Shown: positions 44,917 through 55,799 of the stretch, one piece after another | How positions within the stretch are numbered: the stretch's first letter is position 1 | Layout: every line of letters begins with the position of its first letter | From: Callorhinus ursinus | Lineage: Eukaryota > Chordata > Mammalia > Carnivora > Otariidae | Direction of reading: 5' to 3' | DNA length: 64,000 nucleotides | Assembly: GCF_003265705.1 (NCBI RefSeq) | Contig: NW_020312828.1 | Coordinates: 55,347,137-55,411,136, forward strand | Program-made: the position numbers and the translations under genes | The notes under the pieces: generated by a model | The model's input: the letters and a program-made list of their open reading frames with translations, nothing else | The model's database searches: none | Told to the model about the DNA's origin: nothing

Positions 44917-45777
44917 TAATATTTCTTGTAGGGCTGGTTTAGTGGCCACAAACCCTTTAAGTTTTTGTTTGTGACACTCTTTATCTCTCTTTCCATTCTG
45001 AATGATAGCCTTGCTGGATAGAATATTCTCGGTTGCATATTTTTCCCATTCAGCACATTGAATATATCATGCCACTCTCTTCTGGCCTGTCAGATTTCTG
45101 TGGACAGATATGCTACTAACTTTATTTGTCTTCCCTTGTAAGTTAAGGACTTCTTTTATCTTACTGCTTTTAGGATATTTTCCTTATTCTGTATTTTGCA
45201 AATTTAACTATAATACATCTTGGTATTGGCTTGCTTTTGTTAATTTTGATGGGAGTTCTCTGTGCCTCCTGAATTTGGAGGACGGTTTCCTTCCCTAGAT
45301 TAGGGAACAGTTCAGCTAAAATTTCCTCAAATAAACCTTCTGCTCTTTTTTCCTTCTCTTCCTCTGGAACTACTATGATACAAATTATATTATCCTTTAT
45401 GGAGTCTTTGAGTTCCTGGTCTACATTCATGATCCAGTATTTTTATTTCCTTCTTCTTTTCAGCTTATTTTCCATAATTTTATCTTCTATATCACTTATT
45501 CATTCCTCTCCTACCACCATCATGATTGTTACATCCAGTTATTTTCACATCTTGGTTATAGCATTTTTTTATTTCAACCTGACTAGTTTTTATGTCTTCT
45601 ATCTTACTGTTAAGGGATTCCCTGCTATCTTCTATGCTTTTCTCAAGCCCAGCTAGTATCCTTATGATTGTTGCTTTAAATTCTGGTTCAGATATTACAT
45701 ACAACTGCTTTGATTAGATCCTTGGTCATGTTCTTTTCTTGTTCTTTCTTTTGGGATGAATTCCTCTGTCTTGGCAT
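44905..45777 (-). pseudogene. L1 ORF1 remnant (RNA-binding protein)
   Basis: ORF1 encodes the trimeric RNA-binding chaperone of L1. The start ATG is the complement of 45775-45777, followed by a Lys/Gln-rich N-terminus. A coiled-coil-like part (45492-45704, Glu/Lys/Ile-rich) and the central RRM-like domain (45170-45430, with an IQEAQRTP motif) are recognisable. The C-terminal part continues to about 44905. An early one-base shift breaks the frame shortly after the start, and further shifts separate the domains. It is not translatable as a whole. Confidence 0.88.
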
Positions 45778-45864
45778 TCTGTCTTGGTCTCTGTCTTCTT
45801 CTCTGTGTTAGGAAAGCCTGTTATGTTTCCTCCTTCTGAGAGTAATGGCTTTATGAAGAAGAGT

Positions 45865-46031
45865 TCTTCCAATTGGAACATTTAGTCCATTTACATTCAG
45901 AGTGATTATTAATAGATATGAATTTAGTGCCATTGTATTACTTATTAAGTTATTTTTTTCTAGAGATTTTCTCTCTTCTTTTCTAGTCTTTGTCACTTTT
46001 GGTCTTTCTTTCCAATTCAAAGATTCCCCTT
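45865..46031 (-). repeat. ORF1/ORF2 junction, displaced copy in 5' UTR
   Basis: Shares CTTCCAATTGG at one edge, AATAGATATGAATTTAGTGC in the middle and CCCCTT at the other edge with 44769-44916. By eye, roughly 15 percent of the remaining bases differ. It sits where no such sequence belongs in an L1. Confidence 0.88.
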
Positions 46032-46977
46032 CCTGACACTTCAGGAACTGTTTCTAGTGTATGCCTTGTGCAATCCCCTGCTGTGTTTTGGCTTGTTTTT
46101 CCCTCAGGTCATTCCTCTGCAGAGTTTCTCTTTGCCTTCAGTGGGGAGTGTTTGGACCTTGGCCAAGTATGGTGAGTTTTAACTCTGCTTGTTAAAAGAG
46201 ACCAGATAGATGTTATTTCCACTAGAGCTGAAACTTTGCAGCAATCTATGGTCAGTAGACATGGTATATGCCAGGGGTTGGTGCTGGTCTTCTGGGGCCT
46301 GTTGCTCAAGCACACTTGCCCTAGAAAAGCAGCATCTGCAGAGCACAGGGGTAGGGTTTGGTGTAAGCAGATTAGGCCAGCACTGTTGGTGCTATGCTGC
46401 TTACTGAAGTTAGTTTATGATGAGGGGTGAAGGAGGGAAATGGTGCCAGCCCTCTTCCTCATCCTCAGGGAGGGGAGTTTTTGCCTGCTGCTATCCATGA
46501 AGCTCCCACAGAAGAGTGTACAATCTCCCTTCATGTGTCCCAGGCATCCCTCAGATCCTTGCCTTCACTCTATCTTTATCTGGGCTGTCTGCAGGCTTTG
46601 CAGTACAGTGCACCTGTGTCCTATCCCAGGCAGGCCAGCTGAGTTTTAAAACTCTAAACTTCAGGGACACATTGAGGTGCAGACCTGAGCTGGTCCTCTG
46701 GGGGAGGGTCTCACAGCACTGGAGCTGGTGCAGGTTTGTCCCAGAAGGGCAGTTGCAGCAAAGTGCAGGAGCTTGGAATTTGGAGTAAAGTGCAGCCAAA
46801 AGCCAGTGTCCAGGTTAGCTGCCCTCAGCAGGGATCTCTGTGCCTATGCTGGGGGCAGGGGAGTGTAATGGCACCCACAGGCTCTTTTGTCCCTGAAAGC
46901 AAATGCCACCTCTCACAGATGTGCTCCAAGAAGGAGATCATGCTGTCTGCCCCCAGGCTATCTGCTTTTCTTCTCCA

Positions 46978-47088
46978 CAGGAGTACTGCAGTGCTCACGG
47001 GGATCCACACTGGCTCTAAAACCCTAGTCTTTGAGCTCTGCTGGTTGTAAAAACTCATGAAAATCAACTCCTCTTAGTTTCCCAGACA
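46978..47088 (-). repeat. Source-like 5' UTR copy of the 111-bp repeat
   Basis: Lies in its expected L1 5' UTR context near the 5' end; exact match to 44411-44521. Confidence 0.97.
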
Positions 47089-47429
47089 ATGCCTTTGGGG
47101 AAGCGTTTTCCTTGTGTGATCTCCTATGTGCTCTTCTCTCTCTCTTTCTCTCTTTCATCTCTCCATGACCAGGGCTCCCTCTCCTCTGTAGCACCCTTGA
47201 TCCTTTTCTCCCCCAAAATCAATTCTCTGTACCTCCTACCTTCCAGGATGTGAGCCTCTTCTCTCCCTTGAGTTGTGCAGTTTGTTCTGGCAGTCCTCAG
47301 ATCAATTTCCTGGGTGTTCAGAGTGATTTGATAGTTATCCTGCTGTGTTCAAGGGAGGAGACAAACCTAGGGTCCTCCTACTACTCTTCCATTTTAGCTC
47401 CTCCCTCTGTTGTACTTTTTCTGGTAAGA

Positions 47430-47950
47430 CATTTGGTACAAAGTAGGGATGAACACTTACCATTTATGTTCAACATAGTACTGGAAATAGCCAGAGAAAT
47501 AGGCAAGTAAAATAATTAAAAAGTATCCAAATAGAAAAGGAAGAAGTAAAATCATCTCTGTTTGCAGATAACATGATCATATATGTATAAAACCCTAAGG
47601 ACTTAACAAAGTACTGTTAGAATTAATAAATAAATTCAATAAAGATGTAGGATACAAAATTAACAACAAAAATCAGTCATGTTTCTATACATAAATAGTG
47701 AACTATCCAAAGGAAATTAAGAAAGAAAATCTCATTCACAATAGCAACAAAAATAATAAAAGATTTAGGAATAAACTTAAACAAATTGGTGAAAAACTTG
47801 CACATGGATGTTTGTAAAATGCTGATGAAAGACATTTTAAAAAACACAGATAAATGGTAAGATATTCTGTGTTAATGGATTGAAAGATTGAATATTGTTA
47901 AAATGACCAAACTACCCAAAATGATGTACAGTCTATGAAATTATGGTTTT
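47430..47950 (+). mobile_element. Old L1M ORF2 proximal (RT) segment, sense
   Basis: ATTTGGTACAAAGTAGGGATG, TTCAACATAGTACTGGAAAT, GTTTGCAGATAACATGATCAT (former RT active site, now altered), GGATACAAAATTAACAAC, ATATTCTGTGTTAATGGATTG, AATGACCAAACTACCC. It ends just after the RT-distal block. Its L1 continuation is found not downstream but at 41217. Confidence 0.85.
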
Positions 47951-48199
47951 TCAGTGTTTCTTTATTTTTTTTTCAGTTCCTTTGAAAATGTATCTAGAAT
48001 ATGCTTGGTGTGTGCAAACATATTTTTAGGGCAATTGTGTATGTATAAATTTTTGCCTAAGTCTCCTACTTAAATATATTAAGAAAAGACCATTCTATAT
48101 TTTGTGTTTTATCATTCTCAGGTGACTCATCCACTGGATCATATTAAATTACAAATTATATTTCATCTTTAGCTCCTCCTGTCTTTGTTATCTTCATTT

Positions 48200-48570
48200 T
48201 TTAAAGTCATTTTTATTGAGGCATAATTTACAGGTAGTAAAATGAATCCTTTTATAATATATAGGTTCACTAGTTTGACATACTTGTGTAGTATCATTAC
48301 TAACACCATAATCACAATTTGGAATATTTCCATAATGTCAAAGGAGATTCCTTTTTTAATCAATCTATATTCACTAACCCAGGTGTTGTCAACCACTGAT
48401 CTGATTTCTATCCCTATAGATTTTTTTAACAGATTGATATAAAATTCACATACCACACAATTGTATGGTATTATATACAATTAAATGTTTTTTAGAATAT
48501 TCACAGATATCTGCAACCATAATCACAGTCAATATTAGAACATTTCATCAGAGGAAACCTCATACTTTGT
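48200..48570 (-). mobile_element. Old L1M 3' region, antisense, two overlapping parts
   Basis: TTTTTATTGAGGCATAATTTACAGG and, again at 48432, GATTGATATAAAATTCACATACC, each followed by the same kind of downstream block (AATATTCACAGATATCTGCAACC). Two related L1M 3' segments lie head-to-tail in the same orientation. Confidence 0.7.
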
Positions 48571-49318
48571 GATAAAGTTGTGAGTGGGTGCTAGCTTCCC
48601 TTGTTACCGGAGATCTTTCCCATTTCAAACTGAGACGCTAACCTACATTTGACTTTTAAGAATTCCTTAGAAGTTGTGCTGAATTTGTCTTTTTCACTTG
48701 TATGGCAGTCACCTATTCCAGTGGTGAAATCTTTCTCTTTGGAGGGGGTTATCTCTCCTTAAAATGTAGTTTACTTGGTTATTTTGTGCTCTCTGCTTTA
48801 TGATGGCCACCAGATAATTATGATTTTATAGATTATCTAGATTTTTCTCCATTTAATGATGGAAATGTCATTTTCTCACAGGTTTCTACATCATAAGTAG
48901 AAGCAATGACTCCATTTTTTTTAAATAGCAGACAGTATTATTATATGTGTCTCAGAAAAATATTCCTCTCAGTAGATTTGCTAGTACTAGTACTAATTTA
49001 CTCTGAGTTGATTGCTATAACCTGTGAATTGGCTGGATTCTTTCTTGTTTTTACAAAACACTTTTGAAAATAAAGGAAGATACCCCAATCATAGAACAAT
49101 GAGGGGATTACTTCACAACTGTGTTCTTTACCCTCATAACAAATATCCGAGCCTCATCATCTGAACTAGTCCTAAAGAGTATTTGGCCATTTCTATGTGA
49201 TTTAGGAAAACCTGGTAATAAAAGGTTAATATTAGTATTATTTCATTTTTTATTATAATTTAAAGAAATTTTATAGCCAACATAAATTTGAGGGCAGAAC
49301 AATCAATGCAATTATAAC
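48571..49318. other. Intergenic DNA, nothing recognised
   Basis: No gene or repeat named. Confidence 0.4.
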
Positions 49319-49319
49319 A

Positions 49320-49375
<56 letters not shown>

Positions 49376-49388
49376 ANNNNNNNNNNGA

Positions 49389-49432
<44 letters not shown>

Positions 49433-49450
49433 AGGAAAGAAAGGAAGAGG
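49319..49450. repeat. (GAAA)n microsatellite with assembly gap
   Basis: Long GAAA/AAAG tetranucleotide array on both sides of ten Ns at 49377-49386, grading into GGAA/GAGG variants after 49430. True length unknown. It is not attached to a recognisable SINE tail. Confidence 0.97.
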
Positions 49451-51421
49451 AATGAAAAGGAAAAGGAAAAAATAAAAAAATGTAGTTAACCAGAAAAGAA
49501 TTGTTTAGACCATTCTAGTTATCATTTGGAAGATTTAGATGGACCCTAAATGTTGGTACACTCTTGAGGTACACTGGTTCACATCTTCTCATAAATTAAC
49601 TTGGGAGATAATATCATGTTGGGTCATCCACATTTTGCATGAAGCCAAGAAAGCCACTGTTGGGGTCAATTGAAGAAACTCAGTAAAACAATGGGAGAAA
49701 CCAGATATAGATGTACAGATTCAATAGCTTCCATTGTACCAGCAGGATTTAGCCTATGATGAGATAGCACTGGTGACTATGTGTTATGCTTTCAGAGCCC
49801 CTTCTGACTCTGCAAATGCTCCCCCTCCATGATCACTTTATCTCACCTCCCAGACCCTCTCTGATTATGCATTTTACACTTAGTGAATTTTGTCTTTTAT
49901 ATAAAGCTTTGATAAAGGATAAAGCTTTACTTCTGGTAAAGTAGAAAAAGTAACTTCAATGAGAGGCACTTTAAAATTCATCCTAGCACTGATTAAGACG
50001 TAGAAATGAATTAAGTTTCTATGTTAAATACTTGACCTGAGCATTGATTAAATTTATTTTTCAATTGGACGTGCATCCCAATTAAAGAACACAATTTAAG
50101 TAAAATGGAACTGAAAATTGTGTAATCAACTATCAGAATTATATTAATGGTAACAGCAGCCTAATAAATTGGCATTTATTCTCCTCCTCACTATGTAGTT
50201 TCTGGTCCTAATGTTCTGGAATGAGAAAATAATTGTTTTAATCAAAAACAAATGTTAGTGTTCATGGAACTAGAATTTTCTCATTTCTTTTCATGCAGGA
50301 TTTGAAGTAAAACAAACAAACAAAAACCAGAGATGGCTTTGTTGATTGAGTTCCTACTTACAATGAAGATAAAAGCCTTAGCTATAACTGATAACATAAA
50401 TCATGAAAAAATACAGTAACTTTTTAAGAAATCTTCATGATATCAATGTTAATGTATTAAAAATTACTATCTTTGCTATATTGTAATTTAAAAGATTCAA
50501 TTATATTAAAATGTAATCACAATCTTGAATCTCAAATAATTTCTAAAGAATTTGAATGTTTTACTCATTTAGAAATGCATGTAATAGTAATAAGGAAGGT
50601 TAGATTCCATTGAATTTCATATTCACAAACACATGCTTATTTATTCTTACATCTAAGAAATAAATTTTCAAATTATTCTGACCCTGTAACTTATTCTGAA
50701 GTTTAAAATATACTTCAGGTATAAATGAAAAGGTCTGTATAAATGGAAAGATCCTGTGCAGTGTACTAAGTTCACTAAACACATATATCTTTGGTTTCCA
50801 CAAGGTGTAACATTGTTCAAGGATGTGGAAAAATCTATTATTTTCTTTAGTTTTAGAAAAGGTTTTGTGATACATAATAGTTACATCTGATAAATATAAC
50901 ATAACTCTCAATACAATAGAAACAAAAGAAATTCTACTGAATTTAATTTTAAAAAATAACATTTGATTTATGCAAATAATGCAACTACACATGGTTCTTA
51001 ATCTTTTACTCAGTTGATGTTGTGGTTTAAATCATACAGAATGGACTTGTTCCATTCTGCCAAAACAAAATTTCCCTGGACTGGTATGGCACATTAGAAA
51101 GAGCTTTGCATTGAGAGTCAGAAATCACAGGGTATCGGGAACATTAGTGCAGATTTAACCTTGCCAAAATCACCTCATTATTAGGGTTTTCCATACCACA
51201 AAGTAGTCAAGATTGACAAGAACTGATCCAGCATTGGAAACTGACAAAGTTATTCTGGAATAAAAGACTCCAGGATCTAGATCAAGTTAGCTTTCAACTT
51301 TGGAAGTAGTACATTATTACTGAAAACCATAAAAATGTCTATAAAATCCCAAATGAGTAAATATTTCTCCCTATGCATTCCAATCTCTCTAGCATCACTT
51401 CAGCCTTCCTTGAAGTTGTGT
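49451..51421. other. 2 kb intergenic DNA, nothing firmly recognised
   Basis: No SINE or L1 seen. A 130-codon minus-strand frame (50600-50992) is rich in Phe, Ile, Leu and Lys as expected for a chance frame in AT-rich DNA. 49970-50330 has many AATTAA-type words in otherwise non-repetitive sequence. Confidence 0.4.
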
Positions 51422-51430
51422 TCAGTGCAG

Positions 51431-51640
51431 GTTTTTGGTTTTTTTTTGGGTGGGGGAGACTGCATGGGCATTCCCACATGTGAGCAGGGGGGCAAGGTAG
51501 AGGGAGAGAGAGAAAATCTTAAGTAGGCTCCATGTTCAGCACAGAGCCTAACGCAGGGCTCAATCTCATAACCCTGAAATCATGACCTGAGCCAAAATCA
51601 AGAGTTAGATGCTTAACCAACTGATCCACCAAGGCGTCCC
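51431..51640 (-). mobile_element. Old Can-SINE
   Basis: Degraded tail (T run, GGGTGGGGGAGACTG), body GAGAGAAAATCTTAAGTAGG, CCAAAATCAAGAGTTAGATGC, head complement CCACCAAGGCGTCCC. TSD TCAGTGCAG at 51422-51430 and 51641-51649. Confidence 0.9.
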
Positions 51641-51649
51641 TCAGTGCAG

Positions 51650-53155
51650 AATTTAATAGTAAGAAACTTCCATTCCAAGAATCCAGAGTAATGGGTTCAT
51701 TGCCTCTTGTACTGCTATGTGGGAACAGAGTTCATATTCCACTCTATTGCTTAATACCTTGCCACCATATAGGTGTTTGCTGTTTTACAATAATAAACTT
51801 ATATTCTCTGATTCTTCCAATATTATCTGGTACAAAGCAAGCCTGGATGTGACCTTCTATATCAATTGTAAAATGAATATATTAAGCTATGATTTCACAG
51901 TTGACACTTGTCTTGAAATACTATGCAGTAAGGATATCAGCATTTAGTGTACAGTGTTAAGACAATAACTCCAACATTCTTCATATGTATTAGGATTTTC
52001 ATCAAGAGAAGAAAAAAAAAAAGACTTCTTTTAACTCAATGATTACTAGTTGGAAACTGTAGAAATAAACAAAAACCACCCAAATGAGGCAAACAAGCCT
52101 ACTTACTCAGATTTTGCTCTAGCAAGAGAGTCAGCCACCATCACTTGTATCTAGCAGAGACTAAGCAGGTAGAGGAGTTTGAAAACTTTATAGTGGAAAA
52201 AGACTTCAGGTATGTTCTGCTTAGAGGTTGATGACATAGGGAAATTGGGGACAGACTAAATTGAGATAGAGCATTATGTGTAATTGTTGGGGAGCGTATG
52301 TGGTTTCTCTGATTGGTCTTAGAAGCAGGATCAAAAATTAGATAAACTGGAAGTTACTGAACCCTGGTCCTTTTGACTCATTGCTGCAGAGGTAGTGGTT
52401 TACCTTCCAGGCTATTTGCTGCAGAAGTTGTAAGTCAGTGTTCTATTTTCATATACCTCTCTGGAGAAAACACATGTCCCTCCAATATATGCATTGGCAT
52501 TGGGGAACTGGATAGTTCCAGGTAACATTGGCGAATATGTTACTTGGGTTTCAGCTTCTTTGAAAGTTAGTATATTATATGGAAAACAGAAGAAAAATTG
52601 TACATTTATAATGACTCTCATAAAGTGTGTATCTTGATCACTTGATATAAAAATAAGAAAGCTCCAGATTGGAAACATGAAATTAAGCAGCTTTTTTGGT
52701 ACTATAAAGGTTATAGCTTAAATTCAGCAGTCTTTGTAGGGCAATAGGCCAAATACTTTCCACGTGGAAGAAACACACAGAGAGCTGAATATGTAAACCA
52801 GTTAATGTCTTGCCATAAATCAGACTTCAGGCTACGAACAACTCTTTCTTTTTTCTTCCCTCTCCCCCAGCCCTCTGCCCTGGATCTCCTTGGGCCTCTA
52901 CTGCATCTATATTTCCTTTGTGGACTGCAGCTTCTGCAGCAGTCATCCCTAAACGGCCACTATTTGGTCAATATCTTCTAGTCCCTTAAATTTGCTGTCC
53001 ATTTTTGATGGGGCTTCCAACAGAGGTGATGAAACTCATTTGCTTACAAAGCACCCCAAAGTTTGTACTATTCCATAAGCATAATTTCTATCTGTATATA
53101 TATTTACTTTCTGGCTTTTGGCTAGCTAACAAGACCTAGTTAATACATAATTCAA
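51650..53155. other. Intergenic DNA, possible ERV flank
   Basis: No SINE or L1. Because a pol-like relic follows on the minus strand (53160-53700), part of this interval could be further retroviral sequence, but I could not identify it. Confidence 0.35.
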
Positions 53156-53159
53156 AGTG

Positions 53160-53700
53160 CCAGATACTATCTGAGTAAAAGATGCAGTCAGATTTATTTC
53201 CATTCTTTCTTTTCAGAATCAGGGGCTAAATATTGATGCTTTATAATGGCCTCTCTGGATTCCTCCAGAGAGTTATCCTTTGAAGATTGAGAAAGGATCA
53301 CATTCGTGATTAAGACTGATTTATTTTTGCATAATGATCTACTAGAGCATTTCCTTTAGCTTCCATATTGCCTATTTTTGCATGAGCTTTGACTTTTTAA
53401 ATAGCCACCTCTATAGGACGTAGGATTCAAACTATGTTTAATTTAAGCTTAGCTTTAGAATATAGTCTTCTACCTGAAGTAAAATCAGTCCAGATAGCAA
53501 AGCTTATATATGGCCATTGTGTATTTACATATGTAGTCTCTCAACCCCTTCTTTTGGTTGTTCTCTCAGTTGTGAAAAGCTGAGTAAGTCAGAGAAGCCT
53601 AGAAATCCAAATGATTACTGCTTAGGGATTGTTCAGTCATATCTATAGTTAACTGTATTGCAAGATCTTCTTAACCATCTTGTATCATTGTGGCAATCAT
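53160..53700 (-). mobile_element. Possible endogenous retrovirus pol relic
   Basis: On the minus strand a short block (complement of about 53320-53375) has the Gly-Asn-x-x-Ala-Asp/Val spacing seen near the RNase H/integrase junction of gammaretrovirus-like pol. A Ser-Glu-Lys-Lys-rich stretch resembling the start of an integrase lies downstream (near 53210-53240). Stops and frame changes lie between and around them. No LTR, gag or env was firmly identified nearby. If real, it is an ancient, non-functional copy. Assignment is by motif order only. Confidence 0.35.
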
Positions 53701-54170
53701 CTAATGAAGGAACATTTACACAAAATTTTCTAAGATTCTGGATACAATGCAGTGGGCTTGCATTTTAACCACTATGATAAAAAAAAAACAAAAACAAAAA
53801 CTTACCACTAACTCTAGTAGAAGTTATTAATCATACCATCTCTGCCTTTTATGGAATAACAGATCAGTTTTAATTCACTGGTATAAGTAATGAAGGAAAA
53901 TCACAATGTTCTAGATTTTAAGGGGCATCTGTGCTGTTACCAATACTTCTTGCTATACTTGGAACTTTTAATCCTCAAATATACCAATTTAAAATTTGGA
54001 CTTTGTTTTTTTAATGCATCTAAGCACTACCATCAGATAACAATTAGAGATCACATTCTCTCCTGCACAGCAAATCCTCCACTCACCACTTTATCATCTT
54101 TTTCTACCCCTTATTCCCTTTCTCCATAGAGGAACTTGCCCTTTCTGACCCCACACGTTTTTAATGCACC
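53701..54170. other. Intergenic DNA, nothing recognised
   Basis: No gene or repeat named. Confidence 0.4.
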
Positions 54171-54179
54171 TTCTACAGA

Positions 54180-54600
54180 TATTTTGTTATTGTTCCCTCA
54201 ATTTACTTTCAGCAGTTTTTAAAGTTTACTTCCCATGCTATACCACAAAATGTTCAGCATCAATTCACATGATCTACCATTATAGTAATGCAGAGAGTAT
54301 TTTCACTGCCCTAAAAATTGTCCATGTTCCACCTATTCACTCCTCCCAACCCTTGGCAACCACTGATCTTTTTATTGTTTCTGTAGTTTCACCTTTCTCC
54401 AGAATGTCCTATAGTTGGAATCATACAACACATAGCCTTTTCAGATTGGTTTCTTTCACTTAGTAATATGCATTTAAGTTTCCTCCATGTCTTTGCATGC
54501 ATAGCTTGATAGCACATTTCTTCTAAGCATAGAAAAATATTTTATTGTCTGGATATACCACAGTTTGTTTATCCACTCACCTACTGGAGGGCATATTTGT
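54180..54600 (-). mobile_element. Old L1M 3' region, antisense
   Basis: CCCAACCCTTGGCAACCACTG, GTTTCACCTTTCTCCAGAATGTCC, TTGGAATCATACAACACATAGCC, TTTCACTTAGTAATATGCATTTAAG and CCACAGTTTGTTTATCCACTCACC appear in L1M order. A 99-codon plus-strand frame across it is a shadow. Confidence 0.8.
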
Positions 54601-55583
54601 GAAAGACCAAAAACAGATCGATATTATGTAGAATGTATCTTAGTTTGGGGTGTATCAAAGCAGATCCTGAGTTAAGGATGAGTACAAGAACTCTTTTGGA
54701 AGGCAAATTCAAGAAGTACTGTGAGGGAGTAAAAAAGTAGCAAAAAGAAGGGAGGCAAACTAATAAAAAGTATAATAAGGTTGCCCCTATGGTAAGTGGG
54801 CTCAGTCCTGCTGGAGCCCCTCTGAGAAACTTCTGAAACATAGCTCAGATTTATTCCTGGAGGGGTGAGGAAGAGAAAAATTACTTACCAACCGCTATCA
54901 CTTAGTGACTAACCTTAAAAATATTAATTACTTTGCACCTTCCAGATGTCCTACACATGAACTCTGTAGCTTCCCTAGCCAGAAATCCTTAGGGGAAGAG
55001 ACACAGAGCCACTGGTTATGTAAGGGAAATGTCTACAGATGACCTCTGGAGTAGAAAAAGGAATTTGGGGCAGTGAATTGTCACAGTGTATCACAGTGTG
55101 AGAGTTTTCTGTTATTTGTGAGATGGCTCAAAATTTAAAATCATCTGGCCACAAATTTTTAACTTGTATGTTACTAATAACACTTGAAATACTATTTCAT
55201 TGCAGCAATTTTGGAAACTTAGAATGTAGTATATAAGAACATCAAAAATCACATCAACTCCACCACTGAGAAATAACTAATACTGTAAGTTTACACACAC
55301 ACAAATCTTTTATTTTATAATATCATTTTTTCCATTTCACCTTATTCTATTTTACTCATGCAAATTCATGGACAAACACAACTATCATATTTTGTATTAA
55401 ATACAATATTCTAATTAACCAATCCCTAATATTTCTAGGTATTTGATGATGTTTGTCAGAATATTTTTATAAATTCTATCTACTTTAGTTATCCCATATT
55501 ATAGAAGTTATCTATCATTTGGGGAAAGAAAAAAAAACCTTTACATTATTGGCCAAATTTTTAAAAATTGGGTTTCTAAGTTT
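54601..55583. other. Intergenic DNA, nothing recognised
   Basis: No gene or named repeat. The 86-codon minus-strand frame at 54581-54841 has no recognisable domain. Confidence 0.4.
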
Positions 55584-55594
55584 TGAAAATTTTT

Positions 55595-55787
55595 TTAAAA
55601 GATTTTATTTTTTTATTTGACAGAGAGAGACATAGCGAGAGAGGAAACACAAGCAGGGGGAGTAGGAGAGGAAGAAGCAGGCTTCCCTGAGGAGCAGGGA
55701 GCCCGATGTAAGGCTTGATCCCAGGACCCTGGGATCACGACCTGAGCCGAAGGCAGATGCTTAACGACTGAGCCACTCAGGCGCCCC
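55595..55787 (-). mobile_element. Can-SINE
   Basis: Complemented tail AAAAGATTTTATTTTTTTATT, body GACATAGCGAGAGAGGAAAC, head complement CGACTGAGCCACTCAGGCGC. TSD TGAAAATTTTT (55584-55594) against TGAAAAATTTTT at 55788-55799. Confidence 0.95.
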
Positions 55788-55799
55788 TGAAAAATTTTT

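Larger units (their letters stand above)
42217..47408 (-). mobile_element. Large antisense carnivore L1, 5'-complete, 3'-deleted
   Basis: On the minus strand it runs from a typical L1 5' end (GAGGAGCTAAAATGGAAGAG, near 47407) through a 1.6-kb 5' UTR, ORF1 remnant, inter-ORF region and ORF2 to just past the reverse transcriptase. It ends at 42217 against inverted older L1 sequence. No 3' UTR, A tail or TSD is present. It contains two patches copied between its own regions (44411-44521 with 46978-47088, and 44769-44916 with 45865-46031). Confidence 0.92.
45778..47408 (-). other. L1 5' UTR (promoter region) with internal patch
   Basis: GC-richer than its surroundings, with open frames of 65-104 codons that are by-products of composition rather than genes. 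In the carnivore L1 this region holds the internal RNA polymerase II promoter. A 167-bp patch (45865-46031) homologous to the ORF1/ORF2 junction lies about 88 bp upstream of the ORF1 start and separates two otherwise adjacent 5' UTR blocks. Confidence 0.8.

Noticed and set aside
46427..47067. Several GC-richer frames of 70-104 codons in the 46-47 kb region
   Set aside because: They lie in the L1 5' UTR, whose composition yields long frames on both strands. No protein family recognised.
42217..47408. Explanation of the L1 inversion at 42.2 kb by twin priming
   Set aside because: Twin priming places the two 5' sides together and leaves a 3' A tail. Here the 3' sides meet and no tail exists.
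50600..50992. 130-codon minus-strand open frame
   Set aside because: Phe/Ile/Leu/Lys-rich as expected in AT-rich DNA. A frame this long is near the chance expectation for 64 kb on two strands. No domain, signal or splice context.
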